A stretch of DNA of 28,885 bases from Seiridium cupressi (GCA_036674765.1 JARVKI010000185.1:1-28885); one strand, 5' to 3'. Shown: positions 1-14,563, counted from the stretch's first letter. Program-made: numbers and translations. Notes: a model not told the origin generated them from the letters alone.

Positions 1-73
<73 letters not shown>
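1..73. repeat. Poly-C homopolymer at contig left end
   Basis: The window opens with 73 uninterrupted C residues before ordinary sequence begins. Read outward on the minus strand this is a poly-G tail, mirroring the poly-G at the right end. Homopolymer G tails at the 3' ends of reads are a known artefact of two-colour Illumina chemistry, so I interpret this as a read-end artefact taken into the contig and not as genomic sequence. Confidence 0.85.
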
Positions 74-74
<1 letters not shown>

Positions 75-120
75 CTGCTCCAGTCTCCCGCCCTGCCGTC
101 TTGCCTTTCTTTTCGTCTTG

Positions 121-144
121 TTTTTCCTTTTGTTTTTCCTTTTG
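121..144. repeat. Tandem 12-bp pyrimidine-rich repeat, two copies
   Basis: The unit TTTTTCCTTTTG occurs twice back to back (121-132 and 133-144), inside a longer T/C-rich stretch running to about 160. It lies close to the artefactual poly-C end. No function is evident. Confidence 0.8.
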
Positions 145-1586
145 CCTTTCCCTCTTTTGCCTCGAGTGTGTGTGTGAAAATGGGATTGGCTTGTAACCGA
201 AAATGTGACCTACTCACCTCTTCTCAGCAATACGCAGAGTAAGATGCCAGACAGGAGTGGCCGTCAGACGTGTTGCTAAAGTGGTCAATCGATGCTGCTG
301 TGTCGTTAGTCGGCATCCTACATGTATGTCAGATAACTTGCAGCCAGGCGCTGGAAGTGGTCGATTCCTGCAACCTTTGTGCCCAGGTGGGATGGGGACC
401 GGTAGCAGGGTGTCCTGCAGGGCTACTAGCGTATATGATATTACATTCATGTACGTACGTAGTTAGTTGCCAGTCGCAATGCCCACCACCATGCCATGGT
501 GTCGGTTTTTGGCTCATCCGGGGACGACCAGACATTTGAAATCGGCAACGGGCTTCAAGCTTCTGCCGAAGAGGGAATTCAGGCAAGCCCAAACTCTCGC
601 GGTCGCCGTCCCGCAGTCACATTTACGGCCAAAGGCCAAGAGACGCCCTGCTTCAATGGTGGCATTGACGGGTTTTAGTGACTGGGTGGGGAGCGGCACG
701 GCGGCAGGCCATTGGGGGGCCCTCAGACGGAGCACCCACTCAGGCCTCCCTAGGCATATGCTTGGCGCTCACTGCTGGGATACGGATCGACCGACCAGCC
801 CGCCCGCATATGCAAAATTCAACTGGGGGTTGGATCAAGTCACATCGTGATCCGGTCAAGGTAGAAAAGATTGACCTTTGGGCTCCGTTTGCCTATGCGG
901 CGGACTGGCTTCGCAAGCAGCATTATTAATACCAATCGCGCTGCCCCCCCAAAAGGGATCACGACTTGTTCTTGTCTGCGCTTGCTTGCCGGCCGGCCGC
1001 TTCATGGGAGCGAGCTTATTCAAGACTGCCGTCAATGCCATGCCCCGGGGTGCACTTGAGGCGCTACCATACCCGCCGCGCGTGCGTTTGTGTGCACGCT
1101 ACATACGTAAGGTAGACTAAGGCATCTGTGACTCGGGACGAGATGGAGCCACCACCACACCTGCATCCCCGGGCGAGTGCAACTGCATATGCGTTGCACT
1201 CAAAGTACTGCAATCAACCAGGATAGGAGGCGAGCCCTGAAGGTGATGCGATGACGAGGATTGCTCGCTGCTTTTTCTCTCGCTTGGGCAACGACACTTG
1301 TCAAGAGACACGCTTTGCCCAATTTCCTTCCCTACGACCCAGCCACTCCCCAGACAGGCAACGACTAGCGCAACGAGTCTTCCTTCATGACTGCTGAGCC
1401 TGATGATCCTCCCGCCGCAGGATAATGACCGCCGACAGCTGTTCCGCCCACGTTGTACGTGTACCTCGTTCCTCTATTGGCCGTTGGGCCATCGCCCCAG
1501 GGGACGTGAAACGATGCCGGCTTCGTCGGCGTCATGTTGCAACCACCACCACGAGCAATACCTGTCTGAATACAGGTTCGGCGCGC

Positions 1587-1595
1587 TTAGGGTTT
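1587..1595 (+). promoter_or_regulatory. Perfect telobox without an adjacent protein gene
   Basis: TTAGGGTTT (reverse complement AAACCCTAA) matches the telobox and the ARCCCTAA-type site bound by Tbf1-family proteins in yeasts, where it marks ribosomal-protein and snoRNA promoters. No protein gene starts nearby. A box-C-like ATGATGA lies at 1606-1612 and a box-D-like CTGA at 1665-1668 on the plus strand, but no clear terminal stem joins them, so I do not call a snoRNA. Confidence 0.35.
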
Positions 1596-2523
1596 CATTT
1601 TAGAAATGATGAGGAACTTCGGGTTGCCCTATGGAATTTGTAGTCCCGCGTGAACTGTTGAAGACTGAAACTAGGAATATACATAACTCTGAGGCAAAAC
1701 CATCCCTTGAGATAATTGAGTTAAATAAATCACTTTCCCCACATGACTACTATCAAAAGAAGAAAAAACTAACTTTTGTCAACTATCTACCGTCGTCGCT
1801 ATAAAGATATCTCCTCATCTGAAGGAACGTGACGCACGGAGCTAGCGACAAGAAAACCATCGTAGAACAACTCATTGGTCATTAATAAATTTCTTCAATG
1901 GGCGGGTAGCGGAGTCAAAGCGTTTTACTAACTTGGCTAAATAGTTGAATTACGTCAGGAACATCTTGCATGTCAACCTTTGGTTTCGCTCTGCCACGTG
2001 TATTCTCGCCCAGCCGAGTTACCTCGCCACCTCCGTGGTTGTGTTGAGACGCTCACTCAAAAGGCGTCGTGGAGAGAGAGAGAGAGGTACTCCATCAGCC
2101 ACCCAGTGCACCACTACCATGCTTGTCGTCCCCAAAAGGCGATTTCAATTGTTAGTAAACATGGCACGCGCAAATGCATCTCAAGCTCCTGGGAGCAATC
2201 AAGCTGATGTAATGGCATGTTGACCAGTAAAGATGGACCTCGACCTCCATATGCCATGCGGCTGGTGGCTGCGGTGAGTAAGTGGACGATTTCTTCTTCC
2301 TTGACATAAAATAGAAATAGACCATGGAGAGCTAGGTGTATCTCAGAGTGTGGCAAGGTGTGTCATGATGACTTTGGGACAGATATATGCATGTGGATCA
2401 CGTGGAAGGAAGCGACTTGGCTTATTCCTTTATTCGTCGACGGCGAGGCCTAATGTAAAGCCATTCCTGAACTCCTAGAAAGATGCGGCAAGGGAAATCG
2501 TTTTGGTCATCCATATCCCCATT

Positions 2524-3330
<807 letters not shown>

Positions 3331-4226
3331 TGTAACGGTGGTCTTGAGGTTCGATCGGTTGGTGTGGTGGTTGTCGCGATTCTCTCAAGCCGAGTCGAGA
3401 AAGGTAAGCTGGGAAAATTACAGAATTTCCTCAAATCCTGTGGGGGGTTTCCCTAGGGTTGGTATGGGAAGGAGCAATCGGCCAATCAAAAGTGGGCATG
3501 CCCGCTTAATTGTGCCAGCCGTTAGTGCTTCAGACCTGCAATTCGCCGTCTTCTTGCATAGCAGCCCCGCAGCCATATTGAATAAAAAGGACCAAAGGGT
3601 AAAAAATGACTCCTCTCATTCTCTTATACGCCCTCCATTGGCTTACCTAGAGGTAGAGTTACCAGGTAAGAGACAATAGACATGAACGTTGGACAGACGA
3701 CCCTGGCTCAAGTGATAACACAGCGCTCGATACTGTCTATCATATGTATCGTTCATTACTTTTAGAGCTGCATGCCCAGCATGGTCGAGATGTGCAAAAA
3801 TCAGGGCACGCATACATGTTACCTAAGTATACAGGATATGATCAAGTGCTTCGAAGACAAGGAACAGTCAAACCTAGTAACGCCCAGTCTGTCTTCGACT
3901 TCGCCATTTCAAGGATAATGTAATTGTTGCGCACGTGCAAGTCTTGAACATGATCAGTCTGAGCGACTGCTCCTATATTTACTTTGAGTGTCTATGCCTA
4001 CAAGGAGAACCGATGTGTTAAACCAGCGGAATTGCTTGTATGTTGTTGCGTTGTCACATTGCCCATGTCTAGTAATTCCACCCGAGCCTCGGGATTCACA
4101 GGCCGACAGACACATTCTAAACAACATCCGTTACTTCGGTATCTTTACGCCCGCTAGGATTCTAGAAATAGCTCCAAGCACAGTCTTGACAGCGTGCATT
4201 ATAAACCCTCCAAAGCAATTCATACC
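3331..4226. promoter_or_regulatory. RPL12 promoter and SEC23 3' flank
   Basis: Both neighbours are on the minus strand, so this 0.9 kb spacer holds the RPL12 promoter (right of 3330) and the 3' flank of SEC23 (left of 4227). Upstream of the RPL12 start I see a telobox on the minus strand (AACCCTAG, core 3454-3460, about 125 bp from ATG). CCAAT-box cores lie at 3482-3486 (plus strand) and about 3633 (minus strand), and a GGGCATGCCC palindrome at 3494-3503. A telobox near a ribosomal-protein gene agrees with Tbf1-like control known from yeasts. That role is inference here. No gene is seen in the spacer. Confidence 0.55.
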
Positions 4227-7503
<3,277 letters not shown>

Positions 7504-7609
7504 TGTCCTCGGTGAGGCTCGAACTCACGACCTTCAGATATCTTGAAGTTTCAATCAAGTCATAGGGACTATATGAGACTGACGCTCTAACCAACTGAGC
7601 CACGAAGAC
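7504..7609 (-). tRNA. tRNA-Met(CAU), elongator type, with a 32-nt intron
   Basis: Read on the minus strand, the cloverleaf is complete. The acceptor stem GTCTTCG/CGAGGAC has one G-U pair. The D-stem is GCTC/GAGC, the T-stem is GTGAG/CTCAC around TTCGAGC, and the discriminator is A (7504). The anticodon loop is CTCATA plus A after splicing, giving anticodon CAU. The first pair is G-C and the T-loop begins TTC, so this is elongator and not initiator Met. The canonical intron lies after position 37 (7571-7540, 32 nt). Its TATGA is complementary to the anticodon-loop TCATA, giving the usual anticodon-intron helix of nuclear tRNA introns. The spliced molecule is 74 nt before CCA addition. The anticodon stem has a U-U at its loop-closing position, as in yeast elongator tRNA-Met. 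Confidence 0.93.
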
Positions 7610-8267
7610 TTTGATGCTGTGTTGAGGATTTTGGCGCTTAGACAATCATAGATCAATCAACTTTTTGCCATCTCACTCCACAGTTCGGGGCCAAGTAGAA
7701 ACCGGCGCCGCCCAAACTACAGTTTCCTAAAGTTTCATTACCACCCAAATAATGTCCAGGCTGATACGGAATGTCTAGAAAACGAAGTAAATGCGTTGTT
7801 AGAACTCCCAGTTTGGGCTCCTTATTCCATATTGATGAAGGTTGGCCTTCCAAGGTTCAGGCTACCCCATTTGGATCTCCCGGCAGTGTTCTGTATTGAT
7901 TCCATGGAACCTGCACTGGCTTCCCCACCTGAATTTGACTCCATACTTGGACCGTCTGACGTCTTGCCAGAGCGTGTGAGACTGACGCATTAAGGTTGAA
8001 GTCAGTAATCGCGTGGCAGGCACTACAGTCGCCTCTCCCCCGGGTGTTGCACAGCATCATCCAATTGATGTTGGCTGTAAAACGGGGGTACCAACCAAGG
8101 TACCACACAGCCTAGTGTCCGCCCTCGTCAAGATGACGTCGAACACTCCCCGGGCACAATACATCGTCTATGAACTGCAACTTAGTACTAGGGCAGCGAT
8201 ACTGTAACCTACGCTTTTCCTGTTCATACGCCCTACCATTCCCTACAGCCCTCTAATAGCCCTAGCC
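7610..8267. promoter_or_regulatory. Shared upstream region of tRNA-Met and the WW gene
   Basis: The tRNA (minus) and the WW-domain gene (plus) are transcribed away from each other, so this 0.66 kb spacer holds the WW gene promoter and the tRNA 5' flank. I see no open frame with family resemblance, no repeat and no clear factor site. Confidence 0.4.
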
Positions 8268-9331
8268 ATGCCCGACTCTGATCCCCCCTCTTATGAGCAA
8301 GCCACAAGCTCCGCATCATTCTCACGGCGCGAGAGGAATGGCATCACTCCAGAGGCTCGCCGGAGTATCGAGGATGAATCACGACCTTTGCCCAACGGCT
8401 GGGTCCGCAGCTTCGACCCCCAAAGCCAGCACCAATTCTTCGTCGACACAAAGGTGGATCCGCCACGTGCAGTCTGGCACCACCCCTATGATGACGACGA
8501 CTACATGAACTCTCTGCCTCCTGAGGAAAGAGCAAGAATCCGGGGGCTTGTCCGCCACCCCAGCATTCATGATGTAACGGCGGAGACCAGCGACGAGGAA
8601 GGAGGCGACCATGATCGCCTGCACGCGAAAGGGAGACAGCAGGCGACGCCATCTGCAGCAACAGCATCGGGCCATGGTAGCGAGAAACGCAGCCTTGGGC
8701 GCAAAATGAAGGACAAGATTACAGGGACTACCCATCAAGAGCGTGCGGCAGAACGGCAGCAACGCGAGCAAAAGGAACGCGACAGTAAGCAACTTCCGGA
8801 CTTATTTCATGCCCCGTATAGCTTGTTTCGGGAGTTTATTGGTTCCTATTCAAGCGTTTGTACTCGTGAAACATGGTTTCTGATTTGCCGATAACTCGCC
8901 AAGCATGTTCGAAAAGGCAACCACTGACTCCAGGTGTTGTAGTGTACAAGCAGCATCAAGTATTCCGCCGCGGTTTGGCGGCCGCCATCGAGACAGGTCA
9001 GCCACAACTCCTGGGGCAGGACGATGGCGGAGTTGACGTCTACCTCGAGCCTCCTGGTTCGAGCTTCCCCGGCGTGCAGAGGGCCGAGAGGATCAGTCCC
9101 TACATCCAGGAGGTCTACTACAAGCCACCTGGACCTGTGAACAAGCCAGCGAGGTATCTAAGGCCCGACCCTATCTATCCAGGAGGTTACGGTCCCCCAA
9201 TTAGGCCGTACGGTGCATATAATCGTCCATATGGAAACGGTTATGGTGGAGGTATGGGTATGATGCCTCTGGCTGGTCCGCTCTTTGGAGGAATGATGCT
9301 TGGCGGGCTGGCTGGCGGTCTGCTTTTTTAA
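8268..9331 (+). CDS. WW-domain protein with PPxY motif and glycine-rich tail
   Basis: The model is 8268-8784 joined to 8943-9331, giving 301 aa with one 158-nt intron (donor GTAAGC, branch CACTGAC, acceptor TGTAG). The first part of the protein holds a PPSY motif (residues 6-9) and one WW domain (about residues 41-73, tryptophans W45 and W70, proline after HH). A highly charged, probably helical linker rich in E, R, K and Q follows (about 145-172). The C-terminal half is rich in P, G and Y and ends in a hydrophobic glycine-rich segment (GGMMLGGLAGGLLF). WW domains bind PPxY ligands, so the protein could bind itself or Rsp5-type partners (inference). The overall plan recalls yeast Wwm1, a WW protein with a GG-rich tail reported to interact with metacaspase. 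I infer that from architecture only. A second acceptor 9 nt upstream (AG at 8932-8933) keeps the frame and would add three residues. Confidence 0.85.
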
Positions 9332-11680
9332 ACACCACCCACCAGTCTGGTAGAATGCTCAGATGTGGTGGTAGTAGCTCTGGCTCATGTGATAGATAAG
9401 TTGTGGGAAGTTGGTTGGCTTGACCAGAAACAGTAATTATAGGTTTCGCGAATGACATGAGCTACTGGGGTTTTCTCCCCTGGTAAGGGAACCTTGATGG
9501 AATCGTCTAGGGGGGCTTTCCCCATCGGCCAATGAGGGCTTACTGAGGTCCATATCTAGTACACTGCGTTAGATTAGGACGGCATTATGATAACCGAATT
9601 CACGAAGCTTGGAGCATACGCTGGAATAGATACTGTGTTATACTCAACATAGTCTACGCATGTTAATGAAACCATCGCAGCTGATGTAACACCGTCGTAT
9701 CAATCATCCTCCCGTGTTTATTTTTTATGTTGTATGTAGCACATGATGTTAGATCTACGTATAGGCTTCCACGACCTCGTGACTATGGCACATGCCCTTT
9801 GTCTGGTGTCGAGAGAACGAGTAATATTAACCGGTATACCTTCGTCAATTTCTCTATTGTTTCGTCTACAACACCAGAACTCGTGCCGTTTGTGCCGAAG
9901 AAGGTGTGCTAATGCCTAAGTGTGTAGGATGCCAATGTCAGTAGGCCGTGTGCCCGAGAAGGTTACACACGTGTGAGAGGGATATATTTCACATCTCCGG
10001 GGCTTATTTAGGCCACGGCATACCAGCTCCGGGGATCATGCCTTGGTATGTTACATACAACTCCAAACCAGCCATGATCAAATATGAGTCACAGTTAGGA
10101 GCACGCCGCAGCTCCGCAGCCTATCTTGACAAGTGTAGGATCCGTGCTTGGTTTGTATACCTCGTATAGACGGTTCGCGGCTGTTCCTGAGGAGACGAAA
10201 CAACCTCCACTGTAGGATTTCATTCACGCCGTGACATACAACCTTTGCGTCGTCATGACGGAGCTGGGCATATATGGCAGATTTCCCCCCTATAATAGGT
10301 ATCGAGTCACTATATCCCCAGCTCCCGCGCTGACCGCAATCCTTGTCACATTTTCTCATCGTCAAACATACCTATCACCGAAAACGACGGCCATATGGCC
10401 TGGCTGGAACGCTTTTCTACCGTGCCATGCCACCCGTCGAACGCCACGTAAGCGTGGAGTAATTCCGAGGCTTGAGAAATTCATTAGCTACTTGCGCATG
10501 GAGGAGAGTACTGCTCCAGCGAAGGGGGTGGGCTGGTCAATTCGAGTTAATCAATTTACCTATCCGTTGAAAAACGTTTTATCTTGCGCCAGTGAAGTGT
10601 TGATCGGAGGTTATGCTGGTATGCATGTTCACATGCAATAGCCTCAAAATATCTATGGATTGTGTTGAAGTGTAATCAAAGTCGTGATTGGTACCACGAG
10701 AAAAGGATAGCAGCGACAGTTGAGGAAATAGTGTATTGTGTGCGCAATGTTTGCAACGTAACTGTACGAGCCACGCGTAAGGCTGGCTGCTTTCACACCT
10801 CCCCGCCTACAAACGAATTGAAGAAAAGAGCCAAAGTGAAACATATATAAAAGAGCACCTTTTCAACCTGAACATGGATCATGCTAGTATAAGAAGTTGA
10901 CTCGTCAATGTCGTTATCTTCGAGCGCATATGACATATACTCGTAAACACTACAGAGTCTCAACCTATGTTACTTGAATTAATTTCCCGGCATTGATTGA
11001 CCGGTCCATACAGATTACCAAAACATATGTGATCCACAAAGATAGAGCGCGAGGCATACATAGACCAAAAAGAAAATAAGCCTAACATCCGACGGAGATG
11101 ATGTTTTTTTGCTGTATCTTGGGTCTTGTGCTTCCGTACTCCGGTATCACTTCTTACTCAAAGCAACTTATCGGATTGCAGTTTTGTAGATCTAGACTCG
11201 ACGGCAAGGAGCATGAGTTTGGTGATCAGAGTCTTCCTCTCCAGTCAGCTCGCTGGGCACGCTGGTGCAACGGCGTCCGTCTGTGTACACAACTCTCCTG
11301 ATTCAAGGGTGTGTCAACAAGGCCTTGTTGCTCTAGGACACGTGCTCGTATGGAGGAAAGGGACTGGGTGATTGGCATTCGTTGCTCTATCGAACTAAAT
11401 CACGAAACGTCGCAAAGCTACCTAACAGTTGACTGTTAACTGTTAGATCGCACATGAGCGTCTTGAATCTAGTCATTTCCCTGTCAGACGATAGAACACA
11501 TCACCATCCTAGACCCCCAACAGTGCAGCTAGACAGAAACACGACCACTTATGTTTAACGTTACCAAACAACCATTTGTACTGCAACAGTTCACTCATTG
11601 GACACGGCAGAGTTTGTTAGACATCGAAACTCAGATCACCTTGCACAACAAAAAAGGGCGCGTATGCAGGAAGAAATCTA
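9332..11680. other. 2.3 kb spacer between convergent WW and acrB genes
   Basis: The WW gene ends at its left and acrB ends at its right, so this is a convergent 3' region. Several open frames of 60-136 codons exist (for example 10231-10641 on plus), but none shows a recognisable domain or exon structure. A striking inverted repeat lies at 11422-11446, and a 7-bp inverted pair CATACCA/TGGTATG at about 10019-10050. No gene is supported. Confidence 0.55.
11422..11446. repeat. Perfect 9-bp inverted repeat with 7-nt spacer
   Basis: CTAACAGTT (11422-11430) and AACTGTTAG (11438-11446) are exact reverse complements separated by GACTGTT. The element contains three copies of AACAGT/ACTGTT and a TAACTG core like that bound by Myb-type proteins. 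It lies about 235 bp past the acrB stop codon on the acrB 3' side, so it might be an RNA hairpin in the 3' region or a protein site. Neither role is shown. Confidence 0.6.
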
Positions 11681-14563
11681 TCAGCTTGGTGGAGGACTCA
11701 TCGGATCCCTAATACTATCACTACCCGTGCTACCAGGACTGCCACTTGCGCTTCCGCTTGAGCTTGAGCTCTCATCACTGACAACGTCCGCGTCGCCTTG
11801 CAGATACGGCGAATACCCGAATCCAGGGGGAGGACGAAATGGGCCAGAATGGGCCATTTGGGTCGAGTCCGCCACGGCATTGGCCAAGTCATCGTCGTTG
11901 GCGCTGGACTGGGTGAACCCAGACACATCACTGAGCATTGAAGAGGACCGACCCCTTTTGGTCGTGGATTGCAGCTGCGAGAAGGGTGTGGACTGGGGTA
12001 CAAAGCCTGGAGCCAAAGGGGACGGGCCCCACAACGAAGCATTGTACGCGCTGTTGGACCAGGCAGTGGCGGCATCGTAAGCCGCGGCAATGGAAGAACT
12101 GGGGCCGGCTGATGTAGTAGGTAGTTGGCCGACTGCTGTGGGATCAGGGAAGTCGTACGAGCTGTTGTAGAAGGAGGACTGCTGGCTATGGAAAGCGTCA
12201 AGTTGCGCCTTGAGAGCGACGATGATCTCATCCCTGCTCAGACTTTCAGCCTCGTGGCTGGCGACCTTTTCAAGCAAATCAAGCTCCCACCTGGTGAACT
12301 GGGTCTCCAGGGCGGCTCGGTCTTGACGACGACGCTCGGCTTCATCGAGCCCTCGGGCATTGGCATCAGCGATACGGGCATGTTCACCATCAACCTTCGC
12401 AATGCGGCTGCTGATCTTGTTCCTCTTCGCTTCCAAGCTGGTCTTTTCATCCACGAGTGACTTCACCTGTCCATCGACATTGGCCTTGAAACTCTTGAAC
12501 TCGGCATTGGCTTTGTCGTACTTGTATTTCTCGCTGCTGTAGGCCGATTGCTTGGCCTTCCAGGCGGCCTTCAGAGATTCGGGAATGACATCAAACTCCT
12601 TCAGTTCAGCCGCCAGCGTGGCCAAAGCTTGCTCAGCCTGCTTTTGCTGGGTTGTGTTTTGCTGGATCTTTTGTCGCAATTTGTCATCTCCGGCACCGGC
12701 CGACTGAACAGCGGCTGAGAGCTTCTCATTCTCCTTTTTGAGGGCATTGGCCTTTCGATGCCACTCCTTGCGAAGCGCCTTCTGCCTGGCTTTTTCCTCG
12801 GCCAGCTTAGCCTCAGAGGCAGCAATGGATGTCTTGAGAGTCGTCGTGGGAGAATCCGGGCGAAGTGAGGACTGACCACTCGGCTTTGCAGTAGCGGCGT
12901 CGATATCGGCTGTCTTGGCCCGCATCGTCCTAACACTCGTGGAGAACAAGACCTCATGAGTTACCGTGCTGACAAATTCGCACTCGTAGTTAGACAGCGG
13001 AGTCAAGCCATAGATATCCCCACTCCACGTTGTGCCCTGACTACCGTCACGCTGAGGGTCTTGTACTGCAGTAATGCGGGTAGGCTGCCAGACAGCATGG
13101 TTCACGCGCACGTAAAAGGGCTTTGAGAGGTCGGTCCGTGATGAGTTTCCGCTCTCCTGGTTGCCCGGGGAGGCGACGAAGCTGGGGAAATGGCTGGTGT
13201 TGAAGCAAACCTCATCACAGCCGACGTAGGAGATCCAGATCTGGTTGGCCTCGGTGTTGAAGGGCGCGTTGCCCAGGTTATGGATGTCGGTGGCGTTTGA
13301 TCCGGCAGAGTCCACGGCGCTGTGAGTGAGTTCGTATTCCTTGACAACAACGATTTTCGTACTTGCTATGGCCGCCCACAAGGGCTGACGATTTCTGATC
13401 TGTGCACTTTGCTTTCTTTTCTTCTTTGAATTCAATGCGGACTGGGGCTGAAGTGAGGTAGCATCGCTATCGGGCGTCGAGAAGCCGCCATCTGTGGATA
13501 TCTCACCAACATAAGGCTTGCCTGCCTCGGGGTCGACGGCCTGGGCCATGCTATCACGTCTCTCCCTGCGCAGATACCAATCACGTATAGCTTTAACCAA
13601 TCCCTGCGTGAGAATGTGGATAGCCAGTATGCTCCGAACCCAGTTCGTCCACCCAGAACGTACTTTGTCGTACCCGCGTATCGACTCTAGGGACTCGAGA
13701 GGGTCATCTAGATCGGGTGTCATGAAGCGACTGGACCCAAGGAGGTATCCGACGGGCGAGTACTTCATCTTGGTGTGGCGAAGTGCGTGGGAGAGCAGGA
13801 TCATGCTCAAGCAAATCAGACTGTTCTTCATGGAGCCGCTGTCTCTAGAGCTCGAGCCCCCTCCCAGGCCCAAGGCAATGACCATCTGAGCAAGGTCAAG
13901 GATGACGTGTTGGATGGGACCCCAGAGGAAGAGCCATATCAAGAGCACGATGCCGTCGACACACACCACAGTGGCCACGGAAGGCGCACCCAGATTCCAT
14001 TCAAACACATCACTCAGGGTCAGGCCGCTGTTGGTCGTCACAAAAGTCAAGAGGGTGAATAGCATGTAGATGGCGGACAGAGCGACAGGGGGGATCTGCA
14101 TCAAGATGATCAGGATGGCGATGGTGTCCTGCAGGGGGCATGACCGGAGTACGGTCAGGGCAAAGTCGAAAGGGCCAGTGTCGCGGTGGACGTTGGAGTT
14201 CTTGGTGGCGTTGACATCGATCCTCCGGTGTTGCTCCTCCTGGGCCAGACTGGTACCGCTGAAGGATTCGGACGAGGCTTCGGAGTAGGTCCCCAGGGAA
14301 CCTCTCCTCACAGAGTCAGCAGACATATCGACAGACTGCTTCGGGCAGCCATTGGCATTCGGCGGGGAGGACGGTGCAGGCGGCAGGGGCGAGCAGGAGG
14401 CATTCGGGGTGCTGGCGGTGCTGGCGGCGCCGTCGGCGAGGTTCTGGCTCTTCTGCTTGGAGATGCGCTTGCCGGGGCCCACGGAGCCGGCCTCATGTCG
14501 TGTGTCGCGCTGGTTGGAGGCACCACCCTGCTGTCGCTTGGCGGAGGCTGAGGGACGAGGCAT
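11681..14563 (-). CDS. acrB: AcrB-like ubiquitination network signalling protein
   Basis: This is an uninterrupted 960-aa frame starting MPRPSASAKRQQGG, the N-terminus I associate with fungal AcrB-type proteins. In Aspergillus nidulans acrB is genetically linked to acriflavine resistance and the creB/creD ubiquitination network in carbon repression. The molecular activity is not known. From the N-terminus I see a low-complexity Ser/Ala/Pro region (about 1-125) and hydrophobic membrane segments near 145-175, 196-233 and 308-325, with a weaker one near 248-262. A KKKRK basic patch lies at 380-384, and a fibronectin-III-like stretch at about 480-548. Long Lys/Glu/Gln-rich coiled coils occupy about 572-655 and 690-795. 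A Ser/Pro-rich tail ends MSPPPS. The frame stays open upstream to 14776, but those 71 residues do not look conserved, so I start at the ATG at 14563. No intron is needed. Confidence 0.9.
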   Translation of the reverse strand: MPRPSASAKRQQGGASNQRDTRHEAGSVGPGKRISKQKSQNLADGAASTASTPNASCSPLPPAPSSPPNANGCPKQSVDMSADSVRRGSLGTYSEASSESFSGTSLAQEEQHRRIDVNATKNSNVHRDTGPFDFALTVLRSCPLQDTIAILIILMQIPPVALSAIYMLFTLLTFVTTNSGLTLSDVFEWNLGAPSVATVVCVDGIVLLIWLFLWGPIQHVILDLAQMVIALGLGGGSSSRDSGSMKNSLICLSMILLSHALRHTKMKYSPVGYLLGSSRFMTPDLDDPLESLESIRGYDKVRSGWTNWVRSILAIHILTQGLVKAIRDWYLRRERRDSMAQAVDPEAGKPYVGEISTDGGFSTPDSDATSLQPQSALNSKKKRKQSAQIRNRQPLWAAIASTKIVVVKEYELTHSAVDSAGSNATDIHNLGNAPFNTEANQIWISYVGCDEVCFNTSHFPSFVASPGNQESGNSSRTDLSKPFYVRVNHAVWQPTRITAVQDPQRDGSQGTTWSGDIYGLTPLSNYECEFVSTVTHEVLFSTSVRTMRAKTADIDAATAKPSGQSSLRPDSPTTTLKTSIAASEAKLAEEKARQKALRKEWHRKANALKKENEKLSAAVQSAGAGDDKLRQKIQQNTTQQKQAEQALATLAAELKEFDVIPESLKAAWKAKQSAYSSEKYKYDKANAEFKSFKANVDGQVKSLVDEKTSLEAKRNKISSRIAKVDGEHARIADANARGLDEAERRRQDRAALETQFTRWELDLLEKVASHEAESLSRDEIIVALKAQLDAFHSQQSSFYNSSYDFPDPTAVGQLPTTSAGPSSSIAAAYDAATAWSNSAYNASLWGPSPLAPGFVPQSTPFSQLQSTTKRGRSSSMLSDVSGFTQSSANDDDLANAVADSTQMAHSGPFRPPPGFGYSPYLQGDADVVSDESSSSSGSASGSPGSTGSDSIRDPMSPPPS

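Larger units (their letters stand above)
74..2523. other. Gene-poor left flank (2.45 kb), no supportable gene
   Basis: No open frame here resembles a known protein or carries a convincing exon/intron pattern. Visible elements are a perfect tandem 12-mer (121-144), a short GT run (about 166-175), a GA run (about 2072-2086) and a telobox (1587-1595). The last part, next to 2523, is the 3' flank of RPL12, which is transcribed leftward. Confidence 0.6.

Noticed and set aside
1606..1668. Box C/D snoRNA between 1606 and 1668
   Set aside because: Boxes match, but the flanking bases do not form the terminal stem and I could not recognise a guide match to rRNA. Kept only as a point to check.
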